A stretch of DNA of 64,000 nt from Geofilum rhodophaeum (lineage in GTDB: Bacteria; Bacteroidota; Bacteroidia; Bacteroidales; Marinilabiliaceae). Positions 42,510 to 50,585 of the stretch are shown in pieces. Below the pieces are notes generated by a model. The model searched no databases. It was given only the letters and a program-made list of their open reading frames with translations, and was not told where the DNA came from. The position numbers and the translations under genes were made by a program. Position 1 is the stretch's first letter, and every line of letters begins with the position of its first letter. The stretch is from NCBI RefSeq assembly GCF_002210225.1, contig NZ_MWUJ01000008.1:1-64000 (forward strand), written 5' to 3'.

Positions 42510-43514
42510 ATGAATACAAAAGCACAAAAAATACGACTCGGCATCTTTGTGCTGATCAGCGCAAGTCTCTTAATTTTTATAGTGGTTTGGTTTACCGCCC
42601 GTCAGCTGCTCGAAAAAAGCGATACCTATTACGTAGCCTTCTCAGGGGTATCGGTCAGCGGCATGGAAGTGGGCAGTCAGGTCAAATACCTGGGCATACG
42701 CGTGGGCACCATTGCCGACATCGCCATCCATCCCGAAGATGTAACCAGCATTTTGGTCACCCTGGCCCTGAAACCGGGAACGCCCATTAAGGAAGATGCC
42801 CAGGCCGACATCAGTTCACAGGGGATTACAGGACTAAAGTCCATTGAAATACGCGGTGGCAGCAATGAGGCGCCGCGACTTCCGCCCGGAGAGTTTATTC
42901 CGGCAGGGAGTTCCCTTACCGACGACATTACCGGAAAGGCCGAAGTGATTGCCGAAAAGGCCGAGCAGGTGATCAACAATCTGCTGCGCCTGACCCAGCC
43001 GGCCAACACCGAAAAGGTGGTGGCGCTGCTCGACAAATACCAGGAGCTGGGAGAAAATGCCAACCAGGCCGCCCTGGGGGTCGATTCCCTGCTGAATGAA
43101 AATCGTGGCGACTTGCGTGAAGTGGTGCAGGCAGCACGTACGCTCACCGACCGTCTGCTGGCTTCCTCCGACGCCCTCGATGCCAGTCTTCAACGCATCG
43201 ACCGGGTAGTGCAAAGCGATACCATCGATCAAATTTTAGGTAACGCCCTGGTGTTTTCAAATTCGCTTAAGGACAGTCGACTGAGCAGTCTGGTAGAAGA
43301 GCTGGCCATTGTTGCCCGTCACACCCAGGAACTTTTGGTTAAGGTGGATGAGGACTTGAATCAGGGCAGTCGCGATTTGGCAGAGAGCCAGGTGCTGCTG
43401 AAAGCAACCCTTCAAAATCTGCACGAAGCCTCCAGGAAAATAAACGACAATCCGGGCGTTTTGCTGCGCGGCAGCAAAACCCGCAACAGTCCCGATCAGG
43501 AATTAAACCCCTGA
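42510..43514 (+). CDS. mlaD: MlaD-like MCE-domain lipid transport protein
   Basis: A 334-residue periplasmic protein anchored by one N-terminal helix (IRLGIFVLISASLLIFIVVWFTA). The MCE domain follows (VAFSGVSVSGMEVGSQVKYLGIRVGTIADI, VTLALKPGTPIKEDAQADISSQGITGLKSIEI, GSNEAPRLPPGEFIPAG), then a long alpha-helical, coiled-coil-prone tail. MlaD rings carry phospholipids between inner and outer membranes. ATG 42510 is set by the helix. It is the first gene of a four-gene transporter operon (MCE protein, auxiliary lipoprotein, permease, ATPase) and is divergent from the aromatic operon leader. Confidence 0.9.
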   Translation: MNTKAQKIRLGIFVLISASLLIFIVVWFTARQLLEKSDTYYVAFSGVSVSGMEVGSQVKYLGIRVGTIADIAIHPEDVTSILVTLALKPGTPIKEDAQADISSQGITGLKSIEIRGGSNEAPRLPPGEFIPAGSSLTDDITGKAEVIAEKAEQVINNLLRLTQPANTEKVVALLDKYQELGENANQAALGVDSLLNENRGDLREVVQAARTLTDRLLASSDALDASLQRIDRVVQSDTIDQILGNALVFSNSLKDSRLSSLVEELAIVARHTQELLVKVDEDLNQGSRDLAESQVLLKATLQNLHEASRKINDNPGVLLRGSKTRNSPDQELNP

Positions 43515-43588
43515 ATCGCAAAAGCAGCAGGAAGGGCACGCTTAAAATGCCGCCTGTCCCAAGTTATAAGACACAAATACCAAACACC

Positions 43589-44245
43589 ATGAAGCATACT
43601 CCAAATGCAAGCATAAAAATACTTCCCGGCCTTTTCTTTCTCATACTTACCCTGAGTCTGGGCGCCTGCCGAAGCAGCACAACCGTGGTCAAGCACTACT
43701 ACCTCCTGGAAAACGAAATAACCGGGGACAGCCTGCTGCACCTACGCTTTCCCGAGGCACAACTTGAAGTAGCCGCCGTAGAAGTGGCGCCGGCCTTGGC
43801 CACAGAAGCCATTGCATTGCGTGAAAAAAGTCACCAGCTGCGCTATTTTGAAAACCATCGCTGGGCCGTTCGACCCGATGCCAACCTGCACCACCTCATC
43901 CTGACCCACCTTTCGTCGGCCCACTTATTTCAAAGGGTGGCCGAACGCTTTTGGCAGCAAAGGGCTGCCTATCGCCTGGAAACACGGGTGCAGCGTCTCG
44001 ATGTAGAAAAGCGGGACAAAGCCTTGTATGCCGTACTGCAACTAGACTTTTCACTGATTGAAACAGCGGGGGGACAAACCATACTGAAACAGCCGGTTAA
44101 AAGTGAGGAGCGTCTTGAGGACAGGGACCTCAATACCATGGCGGCCGCATTGAGCCGGGTGCTGGCCGAAGAAATGAAACGACTGACCAGGGATATTGAA
44201 GAAGCTGTTGCCACTCAGGAAGAAAGCAAGACATCTGGTCGATAG
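43589..44245 (+). CDS. ABC-type transport auxiliary lipoprotein (PqiC/MlaD-partner type)
   Basis: A 218-residue lipoprotein with signal KILPGLFFLILTLSLGAC (lipobox LGAC). The rest fits the ABC_trans_aux/PqiC-like fold: HYYLLENE, LEVAAVEVAPALATEAIALREKSHQLRYFENHRWAVRPDANLHHLILTHL, and paired strands up to the helical end. PqiC-type lipoproteins sit in the outer membrane and dock MCE tunnels. Its position between mlaD and mlaE supports this. ATG 43589 chosen; upstream residues are not signal-like. Confidence 0.82.
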   Translation: MKHTPNASIKILPGLFFLILTLSLGACRSSTTVVKHYYLLENEITGDSLLHLRFPEAQLEVAAVEVAPALATEAIALREKSHQLRYFENHRWAVRPDANLHHLILTHLSSAHLFQRVAERFWQQRAAYRLETRVQRLDVEKRDKALYAVLQLDFSLIETAGGQTILKQPVKSEERLEDRDLNTMAAALSRVLAEEMKRLTRDIEEAVATQEESKTSGR

Positions 44246-44317
44246 CCAGACAGTCCTGCCCCCTTCAACAAACACCCTGAAAAAAACAAAACCTTTCGAC
44301 ACAAAACCACAGGCCTT

Positions 44318-45451
44318 GTGCCCAATACTTTTAAAGTGAAAAAGAAAGTCGTCTACCACAGTCTCCGCTACGAGCCCCAAAACGGGGTGCTTTACCTGCA
44401 GGGAAAACTCACCCGCGAGCAGGCAGGGGAAGTACTGCATTGGGAGGCGCGTCTGGAAAGCAAGCACTTACCGGCAGTTTTGTGCCTGGATTACAGCGGC
44501 GTGAGGGAACTGGACAGCGCGGGCAGTACGGCCGTGCATATACTGCGACGCCGGCTAAAGGAACGGGGCCTGCATTTGGAGGAACGGGGCCTATCGCCGG
44601 AATGGGAAGAACGCCTCAACTTATTCTCACCGGCTGATCCTCAGGCAACTGCAGCAGCAAAAAAGGAGTCGCTGCCCTACCGACTCGGCAGCTGGATTCA
44701 GGAGTTCTGGACCAAACACGCCCGGGGCTTTATGCTGCTGATGGCCGATATGCTGTTTTGGGGTTTACGTGATTTATTTAAGAGGGGACAGCGGCGTAAG
44801 GGCGAAGCAGTAAACCAGGCCGTAGGTATTGGGGTCAATGCTGTGCCCATTGTTATGGTGCTGGCCTTCATCATTGGCCTGGTGCTGGCCTTGCAATCGG
44901 CCGCACAGTTGCGCAATTTTGGCGCCAATATTTTTATTGTGGACCTGATTGTGATTGCCATGATGGCCGAAATGGGACCGCTTATTACGGCCATTGTAGT
45001 GGCGGGCCGCAGTGGCTCTTCCATTGCGGCAGAAATAGCCACCATGAAGGTGACCAATGAAACCGATGCGCTGCAAACCATGGGCATCAACCCCTTACGC
45101 TTTGTGGTGGTGCCTAAGCTTTACGGGGCCTTACTGACCCTGCCCTTTTTAACCGTATTGGCCAATGTGGCAGGAATTGCCGGTGGGGCAACCGCCGCCT
45201 ATGCCTATCTCGATATCGGTCCCGAAGTATTTTTCAACCGCATGCCCGCGGTCCTTTATCAAAAAGATATTGTTACGGGACTGGTCAAAAGTCTGGCCTT
45301 TGCCACGCTGGTGGTACTCACCGGCACCTGGTTTGGCTTTCAGGTCGATAAAGGGGCTGAAGGGGTGGGCAAGGCAGCCACCCGATCGGTAGTCGCCTCC
45401 ATTGCACTGGTCATTGTGGCCGATTTGGTTTTGGGTTTGCTTTTTTACTAG
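44318..45451 (+). CDS. mlaE: MlaE-type lipid ABC transporter permease with N-terminal STAS domain
   Basis: The 377-residue protein joins a STAS domain (about residues 1-105; AVLCLDYSGVRELDSAGSTAVHILRRRLKERG) to a MlaE permease (about 135-377) with the characteristic VMVLAFIIGLVLALQSAAQLRNFGANIFIVDLI, MAEMGPLITAIVVAGRSGSSIAAEIATMKVTNETDALQTMGINPLRFVVVPKLYGA and final hydrophobic helices. In E. coli the STAS part is the separate MlaB protein; here it is fused. GTG 44318 is the probable start. MlaF begins 7 bases after its stop. Confidence 0.92.
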   Translation: MPNTFKVKKKVVYHSLRYEPQNGVLYLQGKLTREQAGEVLHWEARLESKHLPAVLCLDYSGVRELDSAGSTAVHILRRRLKERGLHLEERGLSPEWEERLNLFSPADPQATAAAKKESLPYRLGSWIQEFWTKHARGFMLLMADMLFWGLRDLFKRGQRRKGEAVNQAVGIGVNAVPIVMVLAFIIGLVLALQSAAQLRNFGANIFIVDLIVIAMMAEMGPLITAIVVAGRSGSSIAAEIATMKVTNETDALQTMGINPLRFVVVPKLYGALLTLPFLTVLANVAGIAGGATAAYAYLDIGPEVFFNRMPAVLYQKDIVTGLVKSLAFATLVVLTGTWFGFQVDKGAEGVGKAATRSVVASIALVIVADLVLGLLFY

Positions 45452-45458
45452 CAGGTGT

Positions 45459-46205
45459 ATGACAAAAAATGTGATTGAAGTCTCGGAACTCTCAGCCGCC
45501 TTTGATGAACGTAAGGTGCTGCACAGGGTGAATTTTTCGGTACCTGGGCAACAGGTCACCGTTATTTTAGGCGGCAGTGGTTCGGGCAAGACCACCATTT
45601 TGAAACACCTCCTGGGTTTGTACCCGGTGGACGAGGGCCGGGTGCGTATTTTCGACCGTGATTTGGCCAGCTTGTCGGAAGAGGAACAAAGGCTGCTTTA
45701 CCAGCAAATGGGCGTCTTCTACCAAAACGGGGCCTTGCTCAATAACCTGAACGTACTGGAAAACATTGCGCTGCCCCTGCAACAACACACGCAGCTGCCC
45801 GAAGATTTAATAGCGGAAATGGTGCGCATGAAATTGCGCCTGGTGGGTCTCCATGATGCGGCCCTTCTGTTTCCGTCACAGTTGAGTGGCGGCATGCTCA
45901 AACGGGCCGCACTGGCACGGGCCATTGCCATGGACCCGCCCTTGCTGTTTTGTGATGAGCCGGGAGCCGGCCTCGATCCGGTATCGCTGGCGCGCCTGGA
46001 CCAACTGATTCTCAACCTGAAGGAACAACTGGGCATCACCGTGATTATGGTGACCCACGAAGTGTCGAGCATCCTGCGCACAGCCGACCACATTGTTTTT
46101 CTCGACGAGGGCCAAATCGTATTGGAAGGCAGTAAGGAAGAAGCACTGGCCTCGGACTTGCCGGTTGTTCGCGATTTTTTTGGGAAGGGAACAGGGGCCT
46201 ACTGA
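45459..46205 (+). CDS. mlaF: MlaF-type lipid ABC transporter ATPase
   Basis: A 248-residue ATPase that drives the MlaE permease. Walker A GGSGSGKTT, Q-loop QNGALLNNLNVLENI, signature LSGGMLKRAALARA, Walker B LLFCDEPGAGLDPV and the H-loop THEV are all present. ATG 45459 is fixed by the start of the ABC fold; an earlier ATG would overlap mlaE in another frame. It ends the mla operon and its stop overlaps by 7 bases the end of the convergent ABC-F gene. Confidence 0.94.
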   Translation: MTKNVIEVSELSAAFDERKVLHRVNFSVPGQQVTVILGGSGSGKTTILKHLLGLYPVDEGRVRIFDRDLASLSEEEQRLLYQQMGVFYQNGALLNNLNVLENIALPLQQHTQLPEDLIAEMVRMKLRLVGLHDAALLFPSQLSGGMLKRAALARAIAMDPPLLFCDEPGAGLDPVSLARLDQLILNLKEQLGITVIMVTHEVSSILRTADHIVFLDEGQIVLEGSKEEALASDLPVVRDFFGKGTGAY

Positions 46206-48097
46206 CCGAGTTCGCTCAGTTCGAGCCAGCGCATTTCACTGTTGTCGAGCTCGGAGAGCAGCCGCCCGAGTCGCTCAGAGGCTGCCTGCAATTCCTCCGC
46301 ACCCAGACTGCCCGAACTCAGAGCGCTCTCCAAGGCAGACTTTTCGTCTTCCAAGCGGGCCATGGCAGCCTCCAGTTCCTCCAATTCCTTCTTCTCCTTA
46401 AAGGTCATTTTTCGCGGCTTTCCGTTGTCGATGGCCGACTTGCCTTTGCGCTGGCGCTGCTCTACTTTATCGGTGGCTGCAGTATTGCTCTTTTCCCGGG
46501 CACTGACGGCCCTTTCGGCCTTCTTTTCAAACTCCTGGTATTGGCTGTAATTGCCCGGAAAGTTTTTTATCTCCCCCGCTCCCTTAAAAACAAAGAGCTG
46601 GTCTACAACCCGATCGAGAAAGTAGCGGTCGTGACTCACCACCAGCACACAGCCCTCAAAGCGGGCCAGATAATCTTCGAGCACACCGAGGGTGAAAATA
46701 TCCAAATCGTTGGTGGGCTCATCCAGAATCAGGAAGTTGGGGTTGCGCATCAAAACCGTCATCAAATACAGACGCTTCTTTTCACCCCCACTGAGTTTGC
46801 GCACCTGCACGTAATGCATTTCGTTGGGGAACAAAAAGTAACGCAAAAACTGCGCGGCATTCATTCGTTGCCCGCTGCCCGCATCAATGTCCTCCGCAAT
46901 TTCACTGATGACCTCTATAACTTTTTTGTTGTCGTCGAGCTGTATGCCCTCCTGGCGGTAATAACCAAAGACCAGGGTCTCTCCCTGATCGACCCGACCC
47001 GCATCGGGCTGGAGACTCCCGGTTAAAATATTTAATAAGGTACTCTTGCCACTGCCGTTTTTGCCCAGAATGCCGATGCGCTCGCCCTTCACAAACTTGT
47101 GCGAAAAATTACGAATCAAGTCAAGCTGATCAAAGGATTTGGAAATGTCTTCGAGATGAAGGACCTTCTTACCAAGTCGGGCCGATTGAATGTTCAAATC
47201 CAGAGCGGCCTCGTCCGTTTTTTGTCCCGCCACCTCCTTGAGTTCATAAAAAGCATCGATGCGGTACTTGGCCTTGGTGGCCCGTGCCTGCGGCATACGG
47301 TTCATCCAGTCCTGCTCCTTCCGCAACAGATTACGGGCCCGTTCGATTTCCTGCTGACGCTGCAACACGCGTTCCTCGCGCTTCTCTAAAAAATAGCTGT
47401 AATTGCCCTGGTAGCGGAAGAGCGACTGCTCATCCATTTCAAAGATGGTGTTGCACACCCTGTCGAGAAAAAAGCGATCGTGGGTCACCATGAGCAAAGT
47501 GGCCCGGTTGCGACTCAGATAGTCTTCCAGCCAATCCACCATATCCAAATCGAGGTGGTTGGTGGGCTCATCCAGAATCAACAAATCGGGCTCCTCCACC
47601 AAAACGGCGGCCAAAGCCACCCTTTTCAACTGGCCCCCCGACAACTGTTCCACCGGCTGCTCCAGTCGGGTTATCCGCAACTGATTGAGCACCTGTTTAA
47701 CCCGCTGCTCGTAGTCCCAGGCTTGCAAGGCATCCATTTGTTCCATAAGACGACCGATGGTGGACTGATCGCCTTCCTCAAGGGCCGTCTCGTACCTGCG
47801 CACCAAATCGACCACCCCGTTGTCGCCGCTGAACACCGCTTCTTTCACTGTCATGCCGGGCGCATAAACGGGATCCTGACTCAGATAACCCACCTTAATG
47901 CCCGATCGCAGCGTAACCTGGCCTCCGTCTGCCACCAGCTTTCCGGCCAGAATATTCAGCAGGGTGGTTTTGCCGGTTCCGTTTCGGGCAATGAGTGCCG
48001 CCTTATCGCCTTCTTCCAAGCCAAAAGTCAAACCCTCAAACAAGCGAATATCCCCCCAGTGATGGGTCAATGCCTCTACCGATAATACATTAGCCAT
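46199..48097 (-). CDS. ABC-F family ATPase, Uup-like
   Basis: A 632-residue soluble protein with two ABC domains and no membrane segments. Domain 1 has RNGTGKTTLLN, LSGGQLKRVALA and LLILDEPTNHLDLDMVDWLEDYL; domain 2 has GKNGSGKSTLLN, LSGGEKKRLYLMT and LILDEPTNDLDIFTLGVLEDYL. The linker (REERVLQRQQEIERARNLLRKEQDWMNRMPQARATK) is the ribosome-contacting arm type, and the basic, coiled-coil C-terminus (about residues 545-632) is typical of Uup. Such proteins act on ribosomes or replication intermediates. ATG 48097 is chosen; a full promoter lies at 48123-48152. Confidence 0.92.
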   Translation of the reverse strand: MANVLSVEALTHHWGDIRLFEGLTFGLEEGDKAALIARNGTGKTTLLNILAGKLVADGGQVTLRSGIKVGYLSQDPVYAPGMTVKEAVFSGDNGVVDLVRRYETALEEGDQSTIGRLMEQMDALQAWDYEQRVKQVLNQLRITRLEQPVEQLSGGQLKRVALAAVLVEEPDLLILDEPTNHLDLDMVDWLEDYLSRNRATLLMVTHDRFFLDRVCNTIFEMDEQSLFRYQGNYSYFLEKREERVLQRQQEIERARNLLRKEQDWMNRMPQARATKAKYRIDAFYELKEVAGQKTDEAALDLNIQSARLGKKVLHLEDISKSFDQLDLIRNFSHKFVKGERIGILGKNGSGKSTLLNILTGSLQPDAGRVDQGETLVFGYYRQEGIQLDDNKKVIEVISEIAEDIDAGSGQRMNAAQFLRYFLFPNEMHYVQVRKLSGGEKKRLYLMTVLMRNPNFLILDEPTNDLDIFTLGVLEDYLARFEGCVLVVSHDRYFLDRVVDQLFVFKGAGEIKNFPGNYSQYQEFEKKAERAVSAREKSNTAATDKVEQRQRKGKSAIDNGKPRKMTFKEKKELEELEAAMARLEDEKSALESALSSGSLGAEELQAASERLGRLLSELDNSEMRWLELSELGQ

Positions 48098-48122
48098 GCC
48101 AATTCTCCGTCTTATGAAGCCC

Positions 48123-48152
48123 CAAAGATAGCACAAAGCAGCAGGCTTTCAA
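48123..48152 (-). promoter_or_regulatory. promoter of the ABC-F gene
   Basis: On the minus strand TTG (48152-48150), 19 bases, TATCTTTG (48130-48123). The -7 box is a perfect match and lies 25 bases before the ATG. Confidence 0.7.
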
Positions 48153-48162
48153 GCCTGCTGCT
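48137..48162. repeat. 12-bp perfect palindrome overlapping the ABC-F promoter
   Basis: AGCAGCAGGCTT (48137-48148) and AAGCCTGCTGCT (48151-48162) pair perfectly around a 2-base spacer. Its core CAGGCTTTCAAGCCTG equals module D's CAGGGTTTCAACCCTG with one compensated pair changed. It covers the promoter's -33 region and spacer, and could also act as terminator for the upstream aldo/keto reductase gene. Confidence 0.7.
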
Positions 48163-48209
48163 GAGTTAAGTTTGCAGCAAAAGGACAAGGAAGTCCCCTC
48201 CCGACCAAC

Positions 48210-49196
48210 CTACAACAGCTTTTCTATGGCCTGCAACTCCTCCTTGGTGAAAGTAAGCTTATCCAGAGCTGCCAGGTTGTCCGAAAGCTGCGCCACCGAA
48301 CTGGCACCGATCAAAACGGAAGTCACCCGCTCGTCCTTCAAGAGCCAGGAAATGGCCATTTGGGCCAGACTCTGACCACGTGCTGCAGCCAGGTCGTTCA
48401 GGGCCAACAACTGGGCGTGCCGTTCGGGGGTGAGGGCTTCCTGCTTGAGAAAGCCATGGGCCTTGGCCATGCGCGAATCGGCCGGCACTTCCTTCAGGTA
48501 GCGCGAAGTCAACAAACCCTGCGCCAGAGGAGAAAAGGCAATGCAGCCAATGCCCCTTTTTCCCAACACATCCAACAATCCGTCCTCCACCCAGCGGTCG
48601 AGCATCGAATACCGGGGCTGGTGAATCAACAAGGGCGTGCCCAAATCATTCAGTATGGCCTCGGCCCGCTGGGTTTGATCGGCGTTGTAATTGGAGAGCC
48701 CCACGTACAGCGCCTTGCCCTGGCGCACCAGCAAATCAAGTGCCGCCATGGTTTCTTCAAGGGGCGTTTCGGGATCGGGCCTGTGGTGATAAAACACATC
48801 TACATAATCGAGGCCCATACGTTGCAGGCTTTGATCGAGACTGGAAACCAGGTACTTTTTTGAGCCCCAGTCGCCATAGGGCCCGGGCCACATAAGGTAT
48901 CCGGCCTTGGTAGAGACGATGAGTTCGTCGCGGTAGGACTTAAACTCCCGGGCCAAAACGCGACCGAAGTTTTCCTCGGCCGATCCGGGTACGGGACCGT
49001 AATTATTGGCCAAATCAAAATGGGTTATGCCGTGGTCAAAGGCATACTTCAAAATTTCAAGCTGGGTAGAAAAAGCGTCCACCGAGCCAAAGTTGTGCCA
49101 GAGTCCCAACGACAATGCAGGAAGTCTCAGTCCGCTGTTGCCACAACGACGGTAGGTCATGGCATCGTAGCGGGTATCACGAGCAAGGTAGTTCAT
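48210..49196 (-). CDS. aldo/keto reductase, YghZ/Kv-beta-like
   Basis: A 328-residue NADPH-dependent (beta/alpha)8 oxidoreductase. The tetrad residues lie in FDLANNYG (Asp, Tyr), STKAGY (Lys) and YHHRPDP (His). The C-terminal NADP-binding loop VLIGASSVAQLSDN is present. The insert GYLMWPGPYGDWGSKKYLVSSLDQSLQRMGLDYVDVFYHH matches L-glyceraldehyde-3-phosphate reductase (YghZ) relatives. The likely role is detoxifying reactive aldehydes. It begins 14 bases after the stop of the M64 peptidase gene and may share its transcript. Confidence 0.9.
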   Translation of the reverse strand: MNYLARDTRYDAMTYRRCGNSGLRLPALSLGLWHNFGSVDAFSTQLEILKYAFDHGITHFDLANNYGPVPGSAEENFGRVLAREFKSYRDELIVSTKAGYLMWPGPYGDWGSKKYLVSSLDQSLQRMGLDYVDVFYHHRPDPETPLEETMAALDLLVRQGKALYVGLSNYNADQTQRAEAILNDLGTPLLIHQPRYSMLDRWVEDGLLDVLGKRGIGCIAFSPLAQGLLTSRYLKEVPADSRMAKAHGFLKQEALTPERHAQLLALNDLAAARGQSLAQMAISWLLKDERVTSVLIGASSVAQLSDNLAALDKLTFTKEELQAIEKLL

Positions 49197-49210
49197 AGTA
49201 TAAAGTGCAT

Positions 49211-50497
49211 TTATTGAGCGTTAAACAATATTTTCCGGGTCAGAATATGGCGACAGACTGCGCAGAAACCCTTGGCTTCATTGGTGCGCATACGGCAGTT
49301 GAGGGCCGGTCGGTATACCCCTTTAGCCACGTAGCCGCCGCCCTCAAAGGCACCAATGGTGTTTTGATACATGGGGCGGACCGGTGTGGGCACCGGCGTA
49401 GAAGGCTCCAGCATCTGTTTCCACTTTTGGTCGAAATCGACCAAAGTGGTCAGATTCGGCTGCCAGGGCTCTATCTCCAGGTTGATGAATTCATTGTAGG
49501 CCACTTCGGCTCCATAGTATTCATCTCCCAAGCCCCCCAGTCCGTGACCCAATTCGTGAATCATTACGCGACCGGAATAGCGGTGTCCGCCGCTAACCAC
49601 CGAAAAGTGATTGTAAATGCCGCCGCCGCCATACTTGTCGCTGTTTACCAAAACAATAATGTGATCGTGCGGCAACTGGGCAGCGTGATCATAAACCAAC
49701 CAAGTCTCCTCCGTCTCCAGATAACGATCAATGCCCAGGGTGTTGAAGCTGCTGCCCATGGGGGTGGCCGACCAGTGCCCGGCTCTGGGGTCGTCGGGTC
49801 CGCTCTGACGGGAAGGAACGGCAAGCGCCCGAATGCGAATGTGTGCCTGCTGACTTTTAAAAGGCTCCATCTGCAGCAACTCCTGGCTTAAGGCATTGGC
49901 CTGCTGATAAAACAGTGCTTGCTCTTCGCTGCGGTAGCCCTCAGCCACAATGAGCAAGTCGAGCCTTCCGCCCTCCTTTGCGGCCCCGCCGTGCAGGGTG
50001 CGGTAGGGATGTTGTTCGGGGATAAAATAACCCACGGCAGGGTCCTCCGGATCGATGCTTTCGCTCAGCAGAGCGAAAAAGGTGCCATCGCGACGGCGAC
50101 TTTCGATCCTCAGCTCAACAGGCCCGGCGGGCATGGGCATCTCAATGGTCTGCTGAAAGGCACGCTGCTTTTCCCGGGCCTCATCCGTAGTGCGCCATTC
50201 TTCAAACAAAGTAGAAAAGCCTCTTTGAAAAAGGGTATCGCCCGATACCGGATGCAATAAAAAATAACGGTACTCCCCATAATCAAACGGCGAGCGGTCC
50301 TGCCGGGCACTGCCAAAGGTGCCTGAATAGCGTAGCAAACGATGGATGTAGGCCGACTGGCTGGAGTGATTACCACTCAACACCAGATCGATGCGTAAAG
50401 TCTCGTTGCGAAGGAAGGAAGCCTCCTGAGCCAAAAGTACGCCACCACTCCAAATGGTATTGAGGACAAAAAGTAAATATGGTAGAATAATGCGCAT
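49211..50497 (-). CDS. M64 family secreted metallopeptidase
   Basis: A 428-residue exported zinc peptidase with signal MRIILPYLLFVLNTIWSGGVLLAQ. A beta-rich N-terminal domain (about residues 25-160) precedes the M64 catalytic domain (LDLLIVAEGYRSEEQALFYQQANALSQELLQMEPF; zinc site HELGHGLGGLGDEY with the third ligand Asp or Glu). The family includes the IgA peptidase of Clostridium ramosum and many uncharacterised Bacteroidota proteins; the natural substrate here is unknown. C-terminal cysteines (NCRMR, FCAVCRH) may form disulfides. It is divergent from the MscS-type channel gene. Confidence 0.88.
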   Translation of the reverse strand: MRIILPYLLFVLNTIWSGGVLLAQEASFLRNETLRIDLVLSGNHSSQSAYIHRLLRYSGTFGSARQDRSPFDYGEYRYFLLHPVSGDTLFQRGFSTLFEEWRTTDEAREKQRAFQQTIEMPMPAGPVELRIESRRRDGTFFALLSESIDPEDPAVGYFIPEQHPYRTLHGGAAKEGGRLDLLIVAEGYRSEEQALFYQQANALSQELLQMEPFKSQQAHIRIRALAVPSRQSGPDDPRAGHWSATPMGSSFNTLGIDRYLETEETWLVYDHAAQLPHDHIIVLVNSDKYGGGGIYNHFSVVSGGHRYSGRVMIHELGHGLGGLGDEYYGAEVAYNEFINLEIEPWQPNLTTLVDFDQKWKQMLEPSTPVPTPVRPMYQNTIGAFEGGGYVAKGVYRPALNCRMRTNEAKGFCAVCRHILTRKILFNAQ

Positions 50498-50585
50498 AAC
50501 CCCTCTTCAATCGTGTCGAGCCATTTGGCAAGATAAGGATTGTTTGGTAGTTTTATCGATTGAAATAACCAGAAAAAATAAAACC

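Noticed and set aside
42338-42544. 68-codon minus-strand frame upstream of the leader peptide
   Set aside because: It is antisense to the start of mlaD and its promoter region and has no recognisable features.
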